From Protopterus annectens (taxonomy: Eukaryota; Chordata; Ceratodontiformes; Protopteridae), in contig NC_056726.1 in the NCBI RefSeq assembly GCF_019279795.1, positions 1,136,466,182-1,136,530,181 on the forward strand: 64,000 nt of DNA. The letters are read 5' to 3'. The position numbers and the translations under genes were made by a program. The notes under the pieces are model-generated. The model had not been told where the DNA came from. It searched no databases and saw only the letters and a program-made list of their open reading frames with translations. The first letter of the stretch is position 1. Each line of letters opens with the position of its first letter. This document shows positions 26,105-38,719 of the stretch, one piece after another.

Positions 26105-26290
26105 TGGTGCTGTCATGCATGGTATGAGGTGTGACCTTGTAGTGCTAGTGTGCTCTTGTGAGCCTTGAACTTGTTGTGTAGTACCACACAGATATCAACA
26201 TCCTCAAACATCCTCATTGCAGAGTCGAGTGTGGACAGCATGCAACTCGCAGTTGACATGACCATCATTGAGTACCAAAATGTACATTGT
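26105..26290 (-). mobile_element. CR1 LINE fragment d: start of endonuclease
   Basis: On the minus strand MFEDVDICVVLHNKFKAHKS and TLALQGHTSYHA parallel MENIDICAVTETWLKVAEST and FALPGYNSFHT of the copy at 49600. Only about 185 bp is recognisable. Confidence 0.6.
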
Positions 26291-27079
26291 CGTATCCCCT
26301 GTGCTACCTATGTAGGTGGCCATCCCTTGACAGCCTCACCACCAGTATGCAAAAATGTGCAGACAGTACACTGTGGTAATTACTATGGGTGTACAAAACA
26401 ATACAATGACATTCATACTGTAACTGCATCAGGCAGTCTGGTATATACCCACAATGATATCATTATACTGTACTGTTGTCAACATCATACTATTACAACA
26501 CTTCTATGTAGTCACCATGTATATCAGCACCATGTTAACCTGTTCCTGCACCGAATTTACAGATTGCAGGAGGTGGCACAGTTTCATCATATGCACAGTG
26601 TGTGTACCTGGTATGCCTGAGCCTGCCACTGATACAACCATTTGACATGTCTGTGTGTGTGTGTTGGGGAGGGACAGCAGTACAAGATGGGGCAATGTTG
26701 ATGCAGTGTGTGCATGTATGCGGTAGCCCTAGGTGTTATCACTTTGCATGTGTGTATGCATGCACACAGTCCCACCTCATGGCTGCCATATACAGGTGTT
26801 TGTGGACAGCCACAGACTGTACCTGCCAGGTCATACAGATCACTGTCTGTGGCCATGGACACTGTACCTGTGCCTGGCAGGGGTGCTACAGACCGTATCA
26901 GGTACTAAGCCAGACTGGGTACTGTCATCAGAAGCAGGTGGTTGGTGACTGGAGACAGGTCCCTGTTGGGACTGTCCAGAGCCACATGCACGTGGTCTCC
27001 TGGGGCCGTCTGATGACAGCACAGACCCAGCATTGCTGGGGCTGCTGCTGGCACTATGTGAGTGGCTGCAGGCCTGTTG
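26291..27079. other. Unassigned region 3' of MYB-like gene A
   Basis: GC-richer than the flanks, with several overlapping open frames on both strands but none that I recognise. It probably includes the 3' untranslated part of the MYB-like gene that ends near 27080. Confidence 0.35.
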
Positions 27080-28846
27080 TCATCCCCGACGGCTGCCAGC
27101 TGCTGCTGTTGCTGGCATACTGCCACGTCGATGCCTCAACCATCCACTATTGCCCTGGCTCATGGACATGTAGTTGTGGAACAGATCTAATTTGTCCCCC
27201 CAACGTCTGTCAATGGCCTCTGTGAAGTTACGGATGGCAGCCGCAACATCACGCATACTGTCACTCATAGCTGTGCGACATGCTCTCAGCTCCCTCAGAC
27301 CCTGTCTGGTGTACCATTCCATACGTGACTGTGCCTGCATTACAGCCCAAAACATAGCTGAGGTTGATAGTCCTCTGTGGGCACGTCTGACAGGGGTGGT
27401 ACACCCACGGATGCTCCCACGAGAACCCCTGGACGTCTACCTGTGTGGTACCATGTCAGGACCCTGGCCATGGCTGCTGTGTGGGGATGCATGTGCCACC
27501 AATACCACATTACCCTGGTCAATGCCCACTGTATCCTGTCCATCACCTAGGGACATTGGTGACAAAGGATGTATTGACAGGATGACTGTGCACATTGATG
27601 GGGTCGACAGCTGTGTAGTGTCAATTGGCTGACCAGTGACGGACCCTGGCACACCTACCTGTGCCATTACACAGGTATCATCGTTATCACTATCCATAAC
27701 AGCTGATTTAGGTTCCCTGCTGCACAACACTAGAGCAGCACCAGAACCTGTGGGAGTAAGACAGGAAACACAGTTTACAATGTGTACACAATGTCACCAC
27801 TGATACACACATGCACACATGCACACATGGGCACATGCACACATGGGCACATGTACACATGCACACGTGCACATATGCACACATGGGCACATGCACACAT
27901 GCACACATGGGCACATGCACACATGCACACATGGGCACATGCACACATGGGCACATGCACACATGGGCACATGCACACATGCATACATGCACACATGGGC
28001 ACATGCACACATGGGCACATGCACACATGCACACACCTCAGTATATGAGATATCAACACACAGACACAAACACACCTGCAATCAAACACATAGCACTACT
28101 GCTTCAGCCTATTATTACTGTTAGTATCAAGAGTATTGAAGGCAATGGTATTACAAACTCACCAGCATGGATAGGCTGCCTTGCTGTTACACCAGAGGGA
28201 CCTGCAGAAAAGAGACATTTATTGTCAGTGGGCACAACTGTGCCATTGATACTGTGGGCATAATACAGTTCAGCAGTGCAACAGTTAGCTTCCACAGGTG
28301 TACTGCTGATATTGAGAATATCACTCTTGCACAATAATTACCAAGATTACAGCTACAAAACGAGGACACACCTCACACATGCATAACCTAACAGTGTACA
28401 GAATGGTCAACTATACACATGGCATGTTACCTGCATGCTCCGTGTCCTGCTGCTGTGTGGCTCCAGCCTCCATCATTACACATGTATGCTGCTGCTGTTG
28501 CTGTTGGGCTGGAGCCACAACACTTAGGAGTAGTCCCTCCAGTCTGGTGAGGGGGGGATGTCTAGACAACCTACCACCTGTGGCAAGCTGCTGCCTGTGG
28601 ATATCTGACGCACGCTGATGGACATTTCTAATTAAATCACTGCAGTGATGGCGTACCTTCTCATATGTCCGGTTATGTGTGCCTATGTCATTTACCCAAC
28701 GGACCAGGTCTTGCCACAGTGCAGCCCTCTCCTGCATGTTCTGGCTGGTGTGGGAAAAGAGTACTGCGAAATCCCGCACCAGGCTCTAGTGTATCTCTTC
28801 CTCCTCTGCAGCGGAGTACACAGGGTTCCGCTGGCGAACCATAGCC
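27080..28846 (-). pseudogene. SANT/MYB-like gene A of Harbinger type, spliced
   Basis: Harbinger elements encode, besides the transposase, a MYB/SANT-like protein that binds the ends and carries the transposase into the nucleus. Here, after an acceptor TTTTCAG at 28847, ATG at 28842 gives MVRQRNPVYSAAEEEIH, an in-frame stop, then the trihelix-like domain (LVRDFAVLFSHTSQNMQE, ALWQDLVRWVNDIGTHN, TYEKVRHHCSDLIRNVHQRA). A glutamine run precedes donor CAG/GTAACA at 28430. A 39-bp exon (28201-28163, GPSGVTARQPIHA) lies between CTGCAG and GTGAGT, and a third exon begins at 27747 after CCCACAG. It holds an acidic DSDNDDTC patch and, after frame changes, a helical end (MEWYTRQGLRELRACRT, DVAAAIRNFTEAIDRRW) stopping near 27080. 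The intron between exons 2 and 3 contains a minisatellite. Exon joins are inferred. Confidence 0.72.
27799..28042. repeat. GCACACATGGGCACAT minisatellite in an intron
   Basis: About 240 bp of GCACACATG and GGCACATG units in irregular order, in all frames open on both strands (CMCPCVHV, HTWAHAHM). It falls between exons 2 and 3 of MYB-like gene A, so the long frames across it are not genes. Confidence 0.9.
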
Positions 28847-30311
28847 CTGAAAAGGAGAAGGACAATATGTCAGCAATATCTGTCAGCAAACTATGGCACA
28901 CATAATACACATAATACTCGACTGTAGTGATATAACTTAACTACCATATATAGCATCTGTCTGTCTATTGAGGGATACACATGTAAATGACCAGATATCA
29001 GTGCTCATCCAACAACTGTGCAACAGTACCTGGCACACTCCATACGACAGACTAGTATACTGCAGCAGTCAGCACACTGGTTCAGGTACAATGCACAACC
29101 TCACACTGGGGGTTTGTATCAAGGTACTGTATGGGGAACATTATCAGCCCAAGCACTGCACACAATGCACATTACATATTTCACTGGTAATGCACACTAC
29201 TCTTACTTGCCATAACCCTACCTACACCACAGTGACATACAGGGTAACACAGCACAACATATGGCAATGTAGTATGTGTTGATCGGAATACCTCACTCAT
29301 CTTTCTCTGGCCTCACACCACCAAGGACACACACTACCATGACAGACAGACAGTCATGATGAGCAATCACACCAGTACACAACATGAACCCAGTCACTGG
29401 CACACTCATTCCACCTCACATATTTCGTTTGCAATGTGTTCATGGGTGTGCATTGTGTCTTAGGTAGGTAGTGTGCTTTTGGCCCTGGGCCTACAGCAGC
29501 ATACTGTTATGCTACCCTGCCCCTTGTGACACGTGTTATGATCATACCTGCTCCTTACAAACAGTTACACAGGGTGACTCATATGGCATAATACCTATCT
29601 GCATAACATTCAGCAGGGGTATGTCTGACATCTACTCATGGGGAGCCTTCCCTTAATTCTGTGTGGTTTACTACAGGGTATGTCACATCTGTGGGTAGGG
29701 TCCTGTACCTCCAACATGTGCTCTATACTGCAGTGACAAGGACGACAGACATAGGTCATTTGTGTTGTGGATGTTGGAGGTGTTACCATGGTTGTTAGAC
29801 AACTGTCATGGGTGTGACCAAACTATGTATATCCAGCAGTGGTAACCTCTATGTAGGTAGTCTGTGTGTGCTCTGTGGTCTTGTCAGTCACTCTGCATAG
29901 GTATTGTGTTTGAGTGCATTGACACAGTTACTTGCATATGTCTGTGCCCTTCTCCATATCTGTAGCTGTCATGGGAGGTACATACCGTGTAGGACATTGT
30001 GGGGTGTAGAGGGGTACAGTGACCTACATGTCCATAGCTGACACACCATGTCCGCTGACACATTCCATGTACAGGTATTACAGGACTAGTGTGCCACTGT
30101 GTATATCAATGGGGACCCTATTGTACAGTTGTTGCCGCTGTTCCCCCCTGACACATGCAGTGGTGGGCAGGCATGCACATATGTGGTGGTGACTGGTGTC
30201 AGTGTTTTTGAACGGGGTATGGTACTCCAGTATCCACACTGGTGTTCACTCCATGCCTTTGACACCAGGCACCTGTTGCAATACATCTGCACACATGTGC
30301 CTCACACAGTA
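28847..30311. other. Unassigned; upstream of MYB-like gene A
   Basis: CA/TG-rich sequence without recognisable protein or repeat. It contains whatever promoter and 5' exon serve MYB-like gene A (the ATG lies just inside an exon preceded by a splice acceptor), but I cannot place them. Confidence 0.35.
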
Positions 30312-30312
30312 G

Positions 30313-30390
<78 letters not shown>

Positions 30391-30397
30391 GTATGTG

Positions 30398-30480
<83 letters not shown>

Positions 30481-30640
30481 TATATATAGATATATTTATA
30501 TATGTTTGTATATATGTATATAATATGTATATATGGATATAGATATATACATATAGATGTGGGGAGAGAGGGGGAGAGAGTGAGAGAGAGACAGAGGGAG
30601 AGTGAGAGGGGTTGGGACAGAGAGAGAGAGATAGTCATAT
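30312..30640. repeat. (TA)n tract followed by GA-rich tract
   Basis: Interrupted (TA)n from 30312 to about 30500, mixed TATATG sequence, then GAGAGAGGGGGAGAG-type purine run from about 30565 to 30632. Located immediately 5' of the CR1 copy e. Confidence 0.92.
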
Positions 30641-30734
30641 GCAGACATATCTGTTGTCAGTCAGATCTATCTGTATATGTATATGCATCTACATATATCT
30701 ATACATGTATGTGTGTATTACATATATCTGTACG

Positions 30735-33535
30735 TACATATTCTACCAGTCTCGATGTCTGTGCAGTAAGTGAAACCTGGTTCAAGGCTCCTGAGAGCAC
30801 ACCAGCGGTACCAGGCTATACCTCGTATCATGCTTTTTGGCCCCAGAACTCGGGTCAAAACAAAAAGGGAAGGGGAGTGTCCATATTCATGAAGGACACC
30901 CACACCTCCAGGTTAGTGGCAACACATGAAGCATCAGAGACCATCCAGGTGCAAATAACCGTAGGCAAACCTGCTATACAACTGGTAGCATGTTACAGAC
31001 CACCCTCCCAATCTCAGGAACCACAGTCAGCCTTCCTGAAGACATTGGAGGAAATGAATGTCCCACCACACACCATCATATTGTGAGACTTCAACTACCC
31101 TAACATACACTGGGTGCATTATTCTAGCCCAAATACCCTAGCCCAAAGGTTCCTGGAATTCACTAAGTCAAATGCAATGGAACAGCTAGTCACCTCTCTC
31201 ACAAGGGGAGATAATATACTAGACCTGATCATCACAAACATGTGGACAATGTGCTACACACCAGAAGTATACCCCTCACTAGTCACATCTGACCACAGAC
31301 TAATCAACCTGGATATACATATCCCACCTCCCCCACAACACAAAAGACTACAGTGGGAAACCTCTCACATGCCAACTTTACACTTCTTAAAACTGAGTTG
31401 GTATCCTTTAAGCCCACTGAGCCAGTGGAAACCACATCCCACAATGCAGACTCCATCACAAATGCTTTCTACGGACATCTCCAAGAATGCATGGATCATG
31501 CAATCCCAAATAAAACCAAGGCCCTCTCCACCAAGGGCAAGCGTCCTGTCTGGTGGACCCCAGCCATGAACAAATTGTATAACAACAGAAGGTAGCTACT
31601 GCACGGCAGAGCAGAGTTCCATAAAGATAAGGCATCTCTGATCAGCACTAGTAGAAAGATACGTTCTGTCATACAAACATGCAAGGCCAACGAGTGGGAA
31701 ATCGCTATGGACACTACAGATAACCACAAGGCCTTCTTCTGCTATGTTAGACACCTGGGTGGAAACCCTCAGATATGTTCAGAGTTAGTTCACAATGACA
31801 AAAGCTACACTGAACACACAGATATTGCCAACATTCTGGCAGACAGGTTCAGTGCAGATTTCTCCCCTCCTTCACCCCCACATGAGGAATTACTTATCCC
31901 AGCTGACTGTAACCTCCCTGTCATCTCAGATGTCCAGCTGAGAACTGCCCTCAGCAAAGCTGTAAACACAGCATCAATGGGACCCAACGGTATTGCAGGT
32001 TGCATGCTACGTGAACTCCAAGAGGAGCTAAACACGCACAGAAAATGCTATTCAACCGTAGCCTTACTACAGCATATGTACCTGGGCACTGGCATACAGC
32101 AACAGTAGTTCCACTACACAAAGGAGGCACCTCTACAGACCCTGGTAACTACCGCCCCATAAGCTTAACCAGCCTGGTCTGCAATGCTATGGAAAGAATC
32201 ATTATGGAACTCATACACAGAGACATTGGGGACTTACTGACACTTGATCCCACCCAGTTCGGATTTCTAGAGGGCAGATCCTGCCTTATGAACCTGATTG
32301 ACCTTTTCAAATCAGTCACTAGAGCCATTGACGATGGCACAGTGGTCCATACAGCCTACCTGGACTTGCCTATGGCTTTTGACACAATACCCCACTCTGG
32401 CATCATAGACATGATCAACAGCTTAAATGTAAATCGATATGTCACAAGATGGGTTGCAAAATGGCTAACAGATAGAAACCCTACAGTCAAACTCACTAGT
32501 GCCATGTCAGACTCAGAGCCAGTCACAAGTGGTGTCCCACAGGGCTCTGTCCTGGGACCGCTCATGTTTGGCATTTATTTCTCAGATGTGGAAGCAAACA
32601 TGGGAGGGTAGTGGCTGACAATGTTTAAAGATGACTGCATATTAGGCGCCATAGTCAATACACCAGCTGACACATACATCCTACAGAAAGGCCTCACGGA
32701 AACTGACAACTGGTGCCGGAGTCATGGCCTTAAACTGCATGCCACATAATGTATAGTCATACCCTTTCGGACGGACAAGGTACCCACATATTATCACATA
32801 GACAGTAACTCACTGAGTACAGACAAAGTAATCAGAGACCTGGGGAAACTAATCGATACTGACCGCTCATTTGACACCCACGTTGCCAAAGTGGTTGGAT
32901 AGACTTCCTACCTTGCCCACCTTATCATGTCATGAAGGGATTTATATCCAGATCAAAAGAGGTCATTGTACCCCTATACTCCTCCCTTATCAGGCCCATG
33001 ACTGTGTACTATGCCTCATTTGGTATGTACCTCACCTGGCACTTGCAACAGCTAGGGGGACCCCATAAGTACATCACCAGGAGGATCAAGGGTCTCCAAC
33101 AACTTTCATATGCTGACAGACTAAAGTAACTCATGCTCTATTTCATAGCATACCGCCTACTCAGGGGTGATCTGTGCCTGACGTACAAGCCCATGTACAA
33201 TCAGGTATTGCTGGACATGGTCCACCTCATACAATCCAAATCTATCAGAACCACAACAGCTACAGATTTAAACCTCCGCACACATATGTATAGGACATGC
33301 TATAGGGACAGATCCATACCTCAGAGGCTTCCCATACTGTGGAACAGGATCCCAGTTCATGTTAGGCAGAGACCCTCATTGACACTCTTCATGTGAATTC
33401 TTGACAAGTGGATGGGAGATCATAGGTTTACACCAGGGGTCATCTCTGTGTCACTACTAGACAGAGGCACAGTAAACTAATGCTATTATGTACGGGGGTC
33501 TTCACTGTGTCACTACTATACAGAGGCACAATTTT
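30735..33535 (+). mobile_element. CR1 LINE copy e: most of ORF2, 5'-truncated
   Basis: Best view of CR1 ORF2 here. It begins inside the endonuclease (SLDVCAVSETWFKAPEST, FWPQNSGQNKKGRGVSIFMK, SDHRLINLDIHI at 31290), passes the linker (DIANILADRFSADF, ASMGPNGIAGCMLRELQEE), and has the reverse transcriptase from VVPLHKGGTSTDPGNYRPIS through QFGFLEGRSCLMNLIDLF, AYLDLPMAFDTIPHSGIIDM and SGVPQGSVLGPLMFGIYFSD. The catalytic YADD block reads FKDD at about 32620, so activity is lost. The C-terminal end (SRSKEVIVPLYSSLIRPM, RTCYRDRSIPQRLPILWNRI, WMGDHRFTPGVI) finishes at 33480. Stops at 31087, 31594 and 32609 and frame changes near 31370 and 32050 are visible. The 3' end block around CACTACTAGACAGAGGCACA is partly duplicated at 33508-33530. 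Confidence 0.92.
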
Positions 33536-33619
33536 CGAAATCTATTCTATGCACTGTCTGCAGATAGCCTAGTACTAAACTATGACAATCCCATCTCTAT
33601 CTATGTATACACATTTATG

Positions 33620-33625
<6 letters not shown>

Positions 33626-33674
<49 letters not shown>

Positions 33675-33706
33675 CATACATATGTCGATATACATATGTA
33701 TACACA

Positions 33707-33748
<42 letters not shown>
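33626..33748. repeat. Two (TA)n tracts
   Basis: (TA)n at 33626-33670 and 33710-33748 separated by ACATACATATG-type sequence. The IYIYIY frames on both strands are artefacts. Confidence 0.93.
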
Positions 33749-35446
33749 TCCTTTTTAGTTCCACATATGTATACACACAGTAACGTACTGATGAACATCC
33801 ATTACTGTACAACCTACTTGTACATTGCACTACAACCTACATTGCTATGTGCACATAGCTACCTTCACATACATATGTATGTAGAGCCTTCAGTGACAGT
33901 TGCAGTATGTCCCCGGCCCTATGCACATCTTCATATACATAGATACAGACCAATAACACATCTGGAGGGTTCACAGTATGTAGACTATTATAGTAGTACT
34001 TTACATTACCTGTGTTTGTTGCAGCTGTTTGCGTAGGCTTGCAGTTAGTTGGCCTGCTGTCAGCCTCTTTGTTTTGTTGTTACTGTTTTTTTTTTATTTC
34101 TTTCTCTTTCTCTTTCTCTCTCTCTCTGTCTCTCCCTCTCTCTCTCTCTCTCTCTCTCCCTCCAGCGGGTGCAATGACAGTATTTCATGTGTGGACTGGG
34201 AGTACAGGATGCTTTTGTAGGTATCTGCACATGTCTATGTGATGGCCTCTGCACCAATTGGTAGCCAGCATTTACTAATTGCATTCAGCCTCTTGTGTAG
34301 TGATTGCAGTTCTCACTGTGATTACAGGACAGTGCTATAAAAAGGTCTGTTAGGTAGGCGTAACCCTTTCAGATTATCAGGGTGGGGACCATGCTGGTTT
34401 GCTGTTGACACTGTTCTGTGAGTCTAATGGTTGGTATGTCTCTCATATTTCAGGCTGTGTTGTAGACACTGCAATGCATGTTGTTCTGTAAGCTGATTAG
34501 TCCTTCCTCCAGTGTCCTCTTCTCCGTGTGTATGTAAACCGACACCTACGACTAGTAATACTGTGTCTATGGGTGCATGTGCTTTCCTGTGGAGATTGTG
34601 GTGTAACTGGTATATAGCAGTGGCTCTTGCAATCTGTTGCTATGGCTTCAATATTTGGCCTTTACATTCACTCCTTGTATGCCTGCTAGGTGTCTTTCCT
34701 GTAATGTGTTGCTATGGCTCTCCTATTTTCCATTTACATTCACAGCTTGTAATGCTTGCTGAATCTGTTTGGGCAGCAATTCCCTATGTGTTTGTTGTGG
34801 TAGGGTGTTACTGCATGCAGTGTGGTCTGGCCATGGTGTGGGCCTTGACACTTACTAGGGTATTTGATCATGCTGCTGAGCAGGCCTCAGATACTCTCAG
34901 GTGCATCTTTTATCAGCCTCATGGAATGGTACATATCAGTGGGATACTCCAATGAAATATTCTGATATTCTGCAGTTGTGACTGTGGGTTATTTCAAGCA
35001 TATGTATTAGTACACCATTTGTGACGTGCAAGTGGAGCATACCTTCAGTCATTCATAGTTGCCATTGCATGTGTAGTTACACCTTTCTGCCTACTGTTAA
35101 TACATTTGACAGGGTGTCAGTGGGGCACAGCTGACATTTGTTTTCACATCAGGGACATCCCTGTAACTCAGTCACAGTTGCTATGTCTGACCTCTTAACT
35201 ATTCAACTATGACAGTGTTTATCCTGCTCTGAGTATGTGTGTGGCTTGCCAGATGCTATTGTGACATTATTACCTAGTAGCTACCAACTAGCATGGCTGT
35301 TTCTCATCACACAGTACTATTTTACAAATCCACTAGATTTGACAGTAAATATACATGACATGCTTTGTGTACTAGACTTGCTATATTCCCTTTACATTAA
35401 TTCCTACTATTTTATGATATATTTCTTTCAGCAGAATGTTCTTGTA
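33749..35446. other. Unassigned; contains CT-rich tract 34087-34163
   Basis: TTTTTTTTATTTCTTTCTC leads into a pure (CT)n run ending at 34163. The rest is TG-rich unique-looking sequence without a coding match. It lies between the CR1 copy e and the tRNA-like module. Confidence 0.5.
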
Positions 35447-35454
35447 TAGCAGTC

Positions 35455-35517
35455 ATGGCTTAGTGGTAAGTCATGCAGACTAGTGTTTCCAAGGTCCTGG
35501 GTTCGAGACTGACAGAT
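35455..35517 (+). other. tRNA-like module 1 (polymerase III box A and B)
   Basis: TGGCTTAGTGG (35463) fits box A and GGGTTCGAGACT (35498-35509) fits box B at normal tRNA spacing, within GCAGTCATGGCTTAGTGGTA. The acceptor and T stems do not pair well, so I do not call a functional tRNA. It is followed at once by a CpG-rich array. Confidence 0.5.
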
Positions 35518-35576
35518 GTATTTTATTTTGCTGCTGAGAAAACTATAGGCCTTGTCATTCAGAGTGACTAAGGCAC

Positions 35577-35735
35577 TTTTAAGCAGTTGTAAGCGGGTTA
35601 GCGCTGGTTTGCGCGGAGCTCACGCATGCACACTGCCGCTTAGCTTCGCACACACACGCTTAGCTAAGCGCACAGAAGCGCACACCCGCTTACTACTGCT
35701 TAAAAGTGCTTACTCTCGTGCACACCCGCGCTATT
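35577..35735. repeat. CpG-rich short-motif array 1
   Basis: GCGGGTTAGCGCTGG, TTTGCGCGGAGCTCACGC, CGCTTAGC, GCGCACACCCGCTTAC and related 8-12 bp motifs recur. This patch is far richer in CpG than its surroundings and resembles the patches at 16520-16745 and 38720-39350, that is, those near both ends of the Harbinger-type unit. Confidence 0.55.
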
Positions 35736-36301
35736 TTCTTTTAAAGAAAAGAAAATGGGGAGATAGGAAAGTGGTGAAAAAGGGGGCACAAAGAGGGTAG
35801 GACAGTAGGAAAACAAGCTCAGCTTCTGCAGGAGGGATATAGGAAAGCCCATAGCTGCCCATTTCTTCGTCAGCAACAGCTGTGCATATGTTTGTAATTT
35901 AGTGTGAAATTTGAAACCTTCCACCTCTGAGAGAGGTGTGAGGACAACAATAATATTTGTTGCACAGCCAATTGTAATTGCCAGTTTACATGTCCAGCAG
36001 ACATGTGTGCAAAATGGGCAGCTATGTATGGGGCGTACTTTTTTTGTGGGTACAGAGTGCCCTTTTTTTTTTTTTCAGGTGAGAGTGGTATGTCAGGTAC
36101 AGGAAGTCGGTATAGCTGGGGAGGTAGGTAGGGGAGGTTAACAGACAAGACAAACAAGACACATACAGGGGTGGTGTATGACACATGTGAGGGGGTTACA
36201 CAATTGACAGGGACGGATGTTTGGATATCATGAGCCCATGAGCCCACAGATGGCAACAGTGGAACTGAGATTCCCACCCATGGGAAGTTGCCACTGTGTC
36301 T

Positions 36302-38315
36302 TCACTGCCCAGGACGGGGCTGTGCTGGGGGCTGTGTAGGAATGGCAGCAGGCATGCCCATGAGTTGTGCCACCCGTGCCTCAAGCTGGCATAGGGGCCC
36401 AAGCACAGCATGCCAGATCTCCCTATGCACCACAGTCCGGACACTACGGAGGGTGACTGGATGTTCTCCTCTGGCCACACTTGCAGAGGGGGATGAGCCC
36501 CATCCCCTGCAGTGCTTGCACCCACAGGTGGCACAGGGCCACCGGAGGAGGGTCCGGCCTGGGCACTACTGCCAGGTGCACTTGCCAGCTGAGGTGGGAG
36601 AGGTGGGTCCGCTGGAACCCGCCTTCCCTGTCATCCTATGTTTTGCATTATTTAGTAACAGTTTGGGTTAGTAACGTGCAATACCATTCACAATTAGTTG
36701 TAACAGCATGCATTAGTATTCCCATTAACCAAACACCCATAAATTCAAGCCATTGAACAGCAAGCATAACACATGCATAATTTGAACAACAATACACGTT
36801 CCAACAACATGCAGGGTTTAGTGATGGCAACAGGCCATCAGGTTTGGATGTATGAACAGGGCACATGCATCAACGTACATGCAAATATGTATGAACCAAC
36901 AGGACAATTGTCCAGGGGAGTTAATTGTGAATACAAATACCCATTTCATGTTGAATGGATTATTTGTGGTTATAGGTTAGGATGAAGAAATATTTCATTA
37001 ACAACTTCAAATACCTATACATATGCTGTACATTTCTACTAGCTGCAGATATATACACACTACAGGTCTGACTACAGTTTCCTATGTGTAAACTTATGCA
37101 TGTTGGTGATAGGAGTGTTACTGCTACATCAATATACATTTCATTTTTATTCATACACATTCATATCTGGCTCTGTTCAGCTACATCATCCTGCTGCATT
37201 TGCTTTATATGGCTCTATACAACTGTGGATGTTTGGTATTTCATACAACCATACTATCTGCATATTGCAAACTGACAGCAACATATCCAGATTTTGGGAC
37301 ACACATTCCAGCTTCAGTACTTTTTTCCACACATGTTGCTGTTTGGTTCTGCCTGTCACATTCATTTAGTTCTGTACTGACTGCAGTATACTTTATTCAG
37401 GAGTTATTACTACTTTATTGGTGGATTCATACCTCTTTCTCACACTCTCTCATTTGTTTTATTTTTACAATTCAGGATGGTACTTAATTCTAGGCTTTAT
37501 TGACATGTTTTACTTAGTTATAACAATCCTTTCCAACAGTCTCACTTGTGTCATGTTTCAGAATTTAAACGGGGATATATTTCACACGTGTTTTACTCAG
37601 CTTGTGTAGCTGTACTTTTCAGCCTGCTGCAGGTTATGTACTATTATATTACGGGTGGAACATCTTTATTTCAGACATGTTTCATTTCTATTTTTGGATT
37701 ACAGGCTGTATCACACTTATGTAATCACACAGTACTAGCAGAATCTCTCTTACACTGTTACTTGCACTTTTTATTAATAAGTGACTACACTGCACTCTTT
37801 TGCAAGCTGTCATACTTATATTTTTTTACAGTTACAGGGAGAGAATTACTAACCTGCCTGCTGACGCAACCGCACAAGCCTATTGGCATAGGCTCGACGA
37901 TTCATGGAATGGACACCTGCAGCTGTAATATAAATTAAGTAATATTGGAATACACATCTCCATAATATCAGCTAGGTTAATTTCTTAGATAAATAATTAC
38001 ATGTAACTTACACAGTAGTGGGGCGTTGGGCATTTGCCAGGCCTCCTGGATCCAACGGTTCAGTTGGTCTTGCTTCCATCTCTTCAGGTCCGCATGGTGG
38101 TGACGGACCTGTTCACCAGTCCTTGGTATTCCTGTGGCACTGGTGAGATCATGTGTCAACCGGTCCCACGCCTCAGCCCTATATGCTCCCCACAGGACCT
38201 GGCCCTGTATAAGTTGGGCCTCATGATCATGGACGAGGAGCCAAACCATATATTCGGACTCCTCAATGCCCCACCTCTGTGCTCGGAAGCAACTACCTTC
38301 TCCTACACCTGCCAT
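36302..38315 (-). pseudogene. SANT/MYB-like gene B of Harbinger type
   Basis: A second, different MYB/SANT-like protein of the kind that assists Harbinger transposases. After an intron-like TTTGCAG, ATG at 38315 opens MAGVGEGSCFRAQRWGIEE and a trihelix-like domain: ESEYMVWLLVHDHEAQLIQG, YRAEAWDRLTHDLTSATGI, GEQVRHHHADLKRWKQDQLN. A donor GTAAGT lies at 38011. About 1.4 kb later, after CATAG near 36636, a proline-rich linker (VPADPPLPPQLASAPGSSAQ) and a helical end (TLRSVRTVVHREIWHAVLGP, CQLEARVAQLMGMP) reach a stop at 36302. The frame changes at least once between linker and helix, and the phase of the join is unclear. No in-frame stop breaks the SANT exon. It shares little sequence with gene A, so it is not a simple duplicate. 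Confidence 0.68.
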
Positions 38316-38474
38316 CCTGACTGCAAATCGATTCCACAATCAGTTATGCTGTGTATTCCTGCCTATGGGGCTTATATATGCCATTTTTCCCGCACTTATC
38401 TGTGATTGGCCATTTTGGAATTGTATCAGCTTCACAAAACCTGCTTTGTCATGCTTCTCTTTCCATTCATTCCT

Positions 38475-38477
<3 letters not shown>

Positions 38478-38546
<69 letters not shown>
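38478..38546. repeat. (TA)n microsatellite
   Basis: About 34 TA units just upstream of MYB-like gene B and just before the tRNA-like module 2. Confidence 0.95.
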
Positions 38547-38548
<2 letters not shown>

Positions 38549-38570
38549 TATTACTGCATTTCTAAGAGCA

Positions 38571-38640
38571 ACTGTCATGGCTTAGTGGTTCAGTACTTTG
38601 ACTATGGTGCATGGTATCCTGTGTTTGAGCCTGGCCATTG
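38571..38640 (+). other. tRNA-like module 2
   Basis: GTCATGGCTTAGTGGTTCAG repeats the box A region of module 1, and TGTTTGAGCCTGG is a weakened box B. As with module 1, a CpG-rich array follows about 80 bp later (GGCGCGGTGCGCAGCTCCG). Confidence 0.45.
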
Positions 38641-38719
38641 CGTTTTATATTTTCTGACTGTCTACACAGGCTAGGAGGTGTGTCTGTGTAAAGGCAGTTT
38701 TGATACAGCTTGCACAACG

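Noticed and set aside
27782-28263. Long overlapping open frames (HTWAHAHM, CMCPCVHV)
   Set aside because: They are translations of the GCACACATG minisatellite inside an intron, open in nearly every frame.
30312-34163. Inverted symmetry around CR1 copy e: (TA)n plus GA tract on the left, (TA)n plus CT tract on the right
   Set aside because: The spacing and actual sequences differ; independent microsatellites explain it.
35455-35517. True tRNA gene
   Set aside because: Box A and B are present but acceptor and T stems do not pair properly; the same holds for 38571 and 39178.
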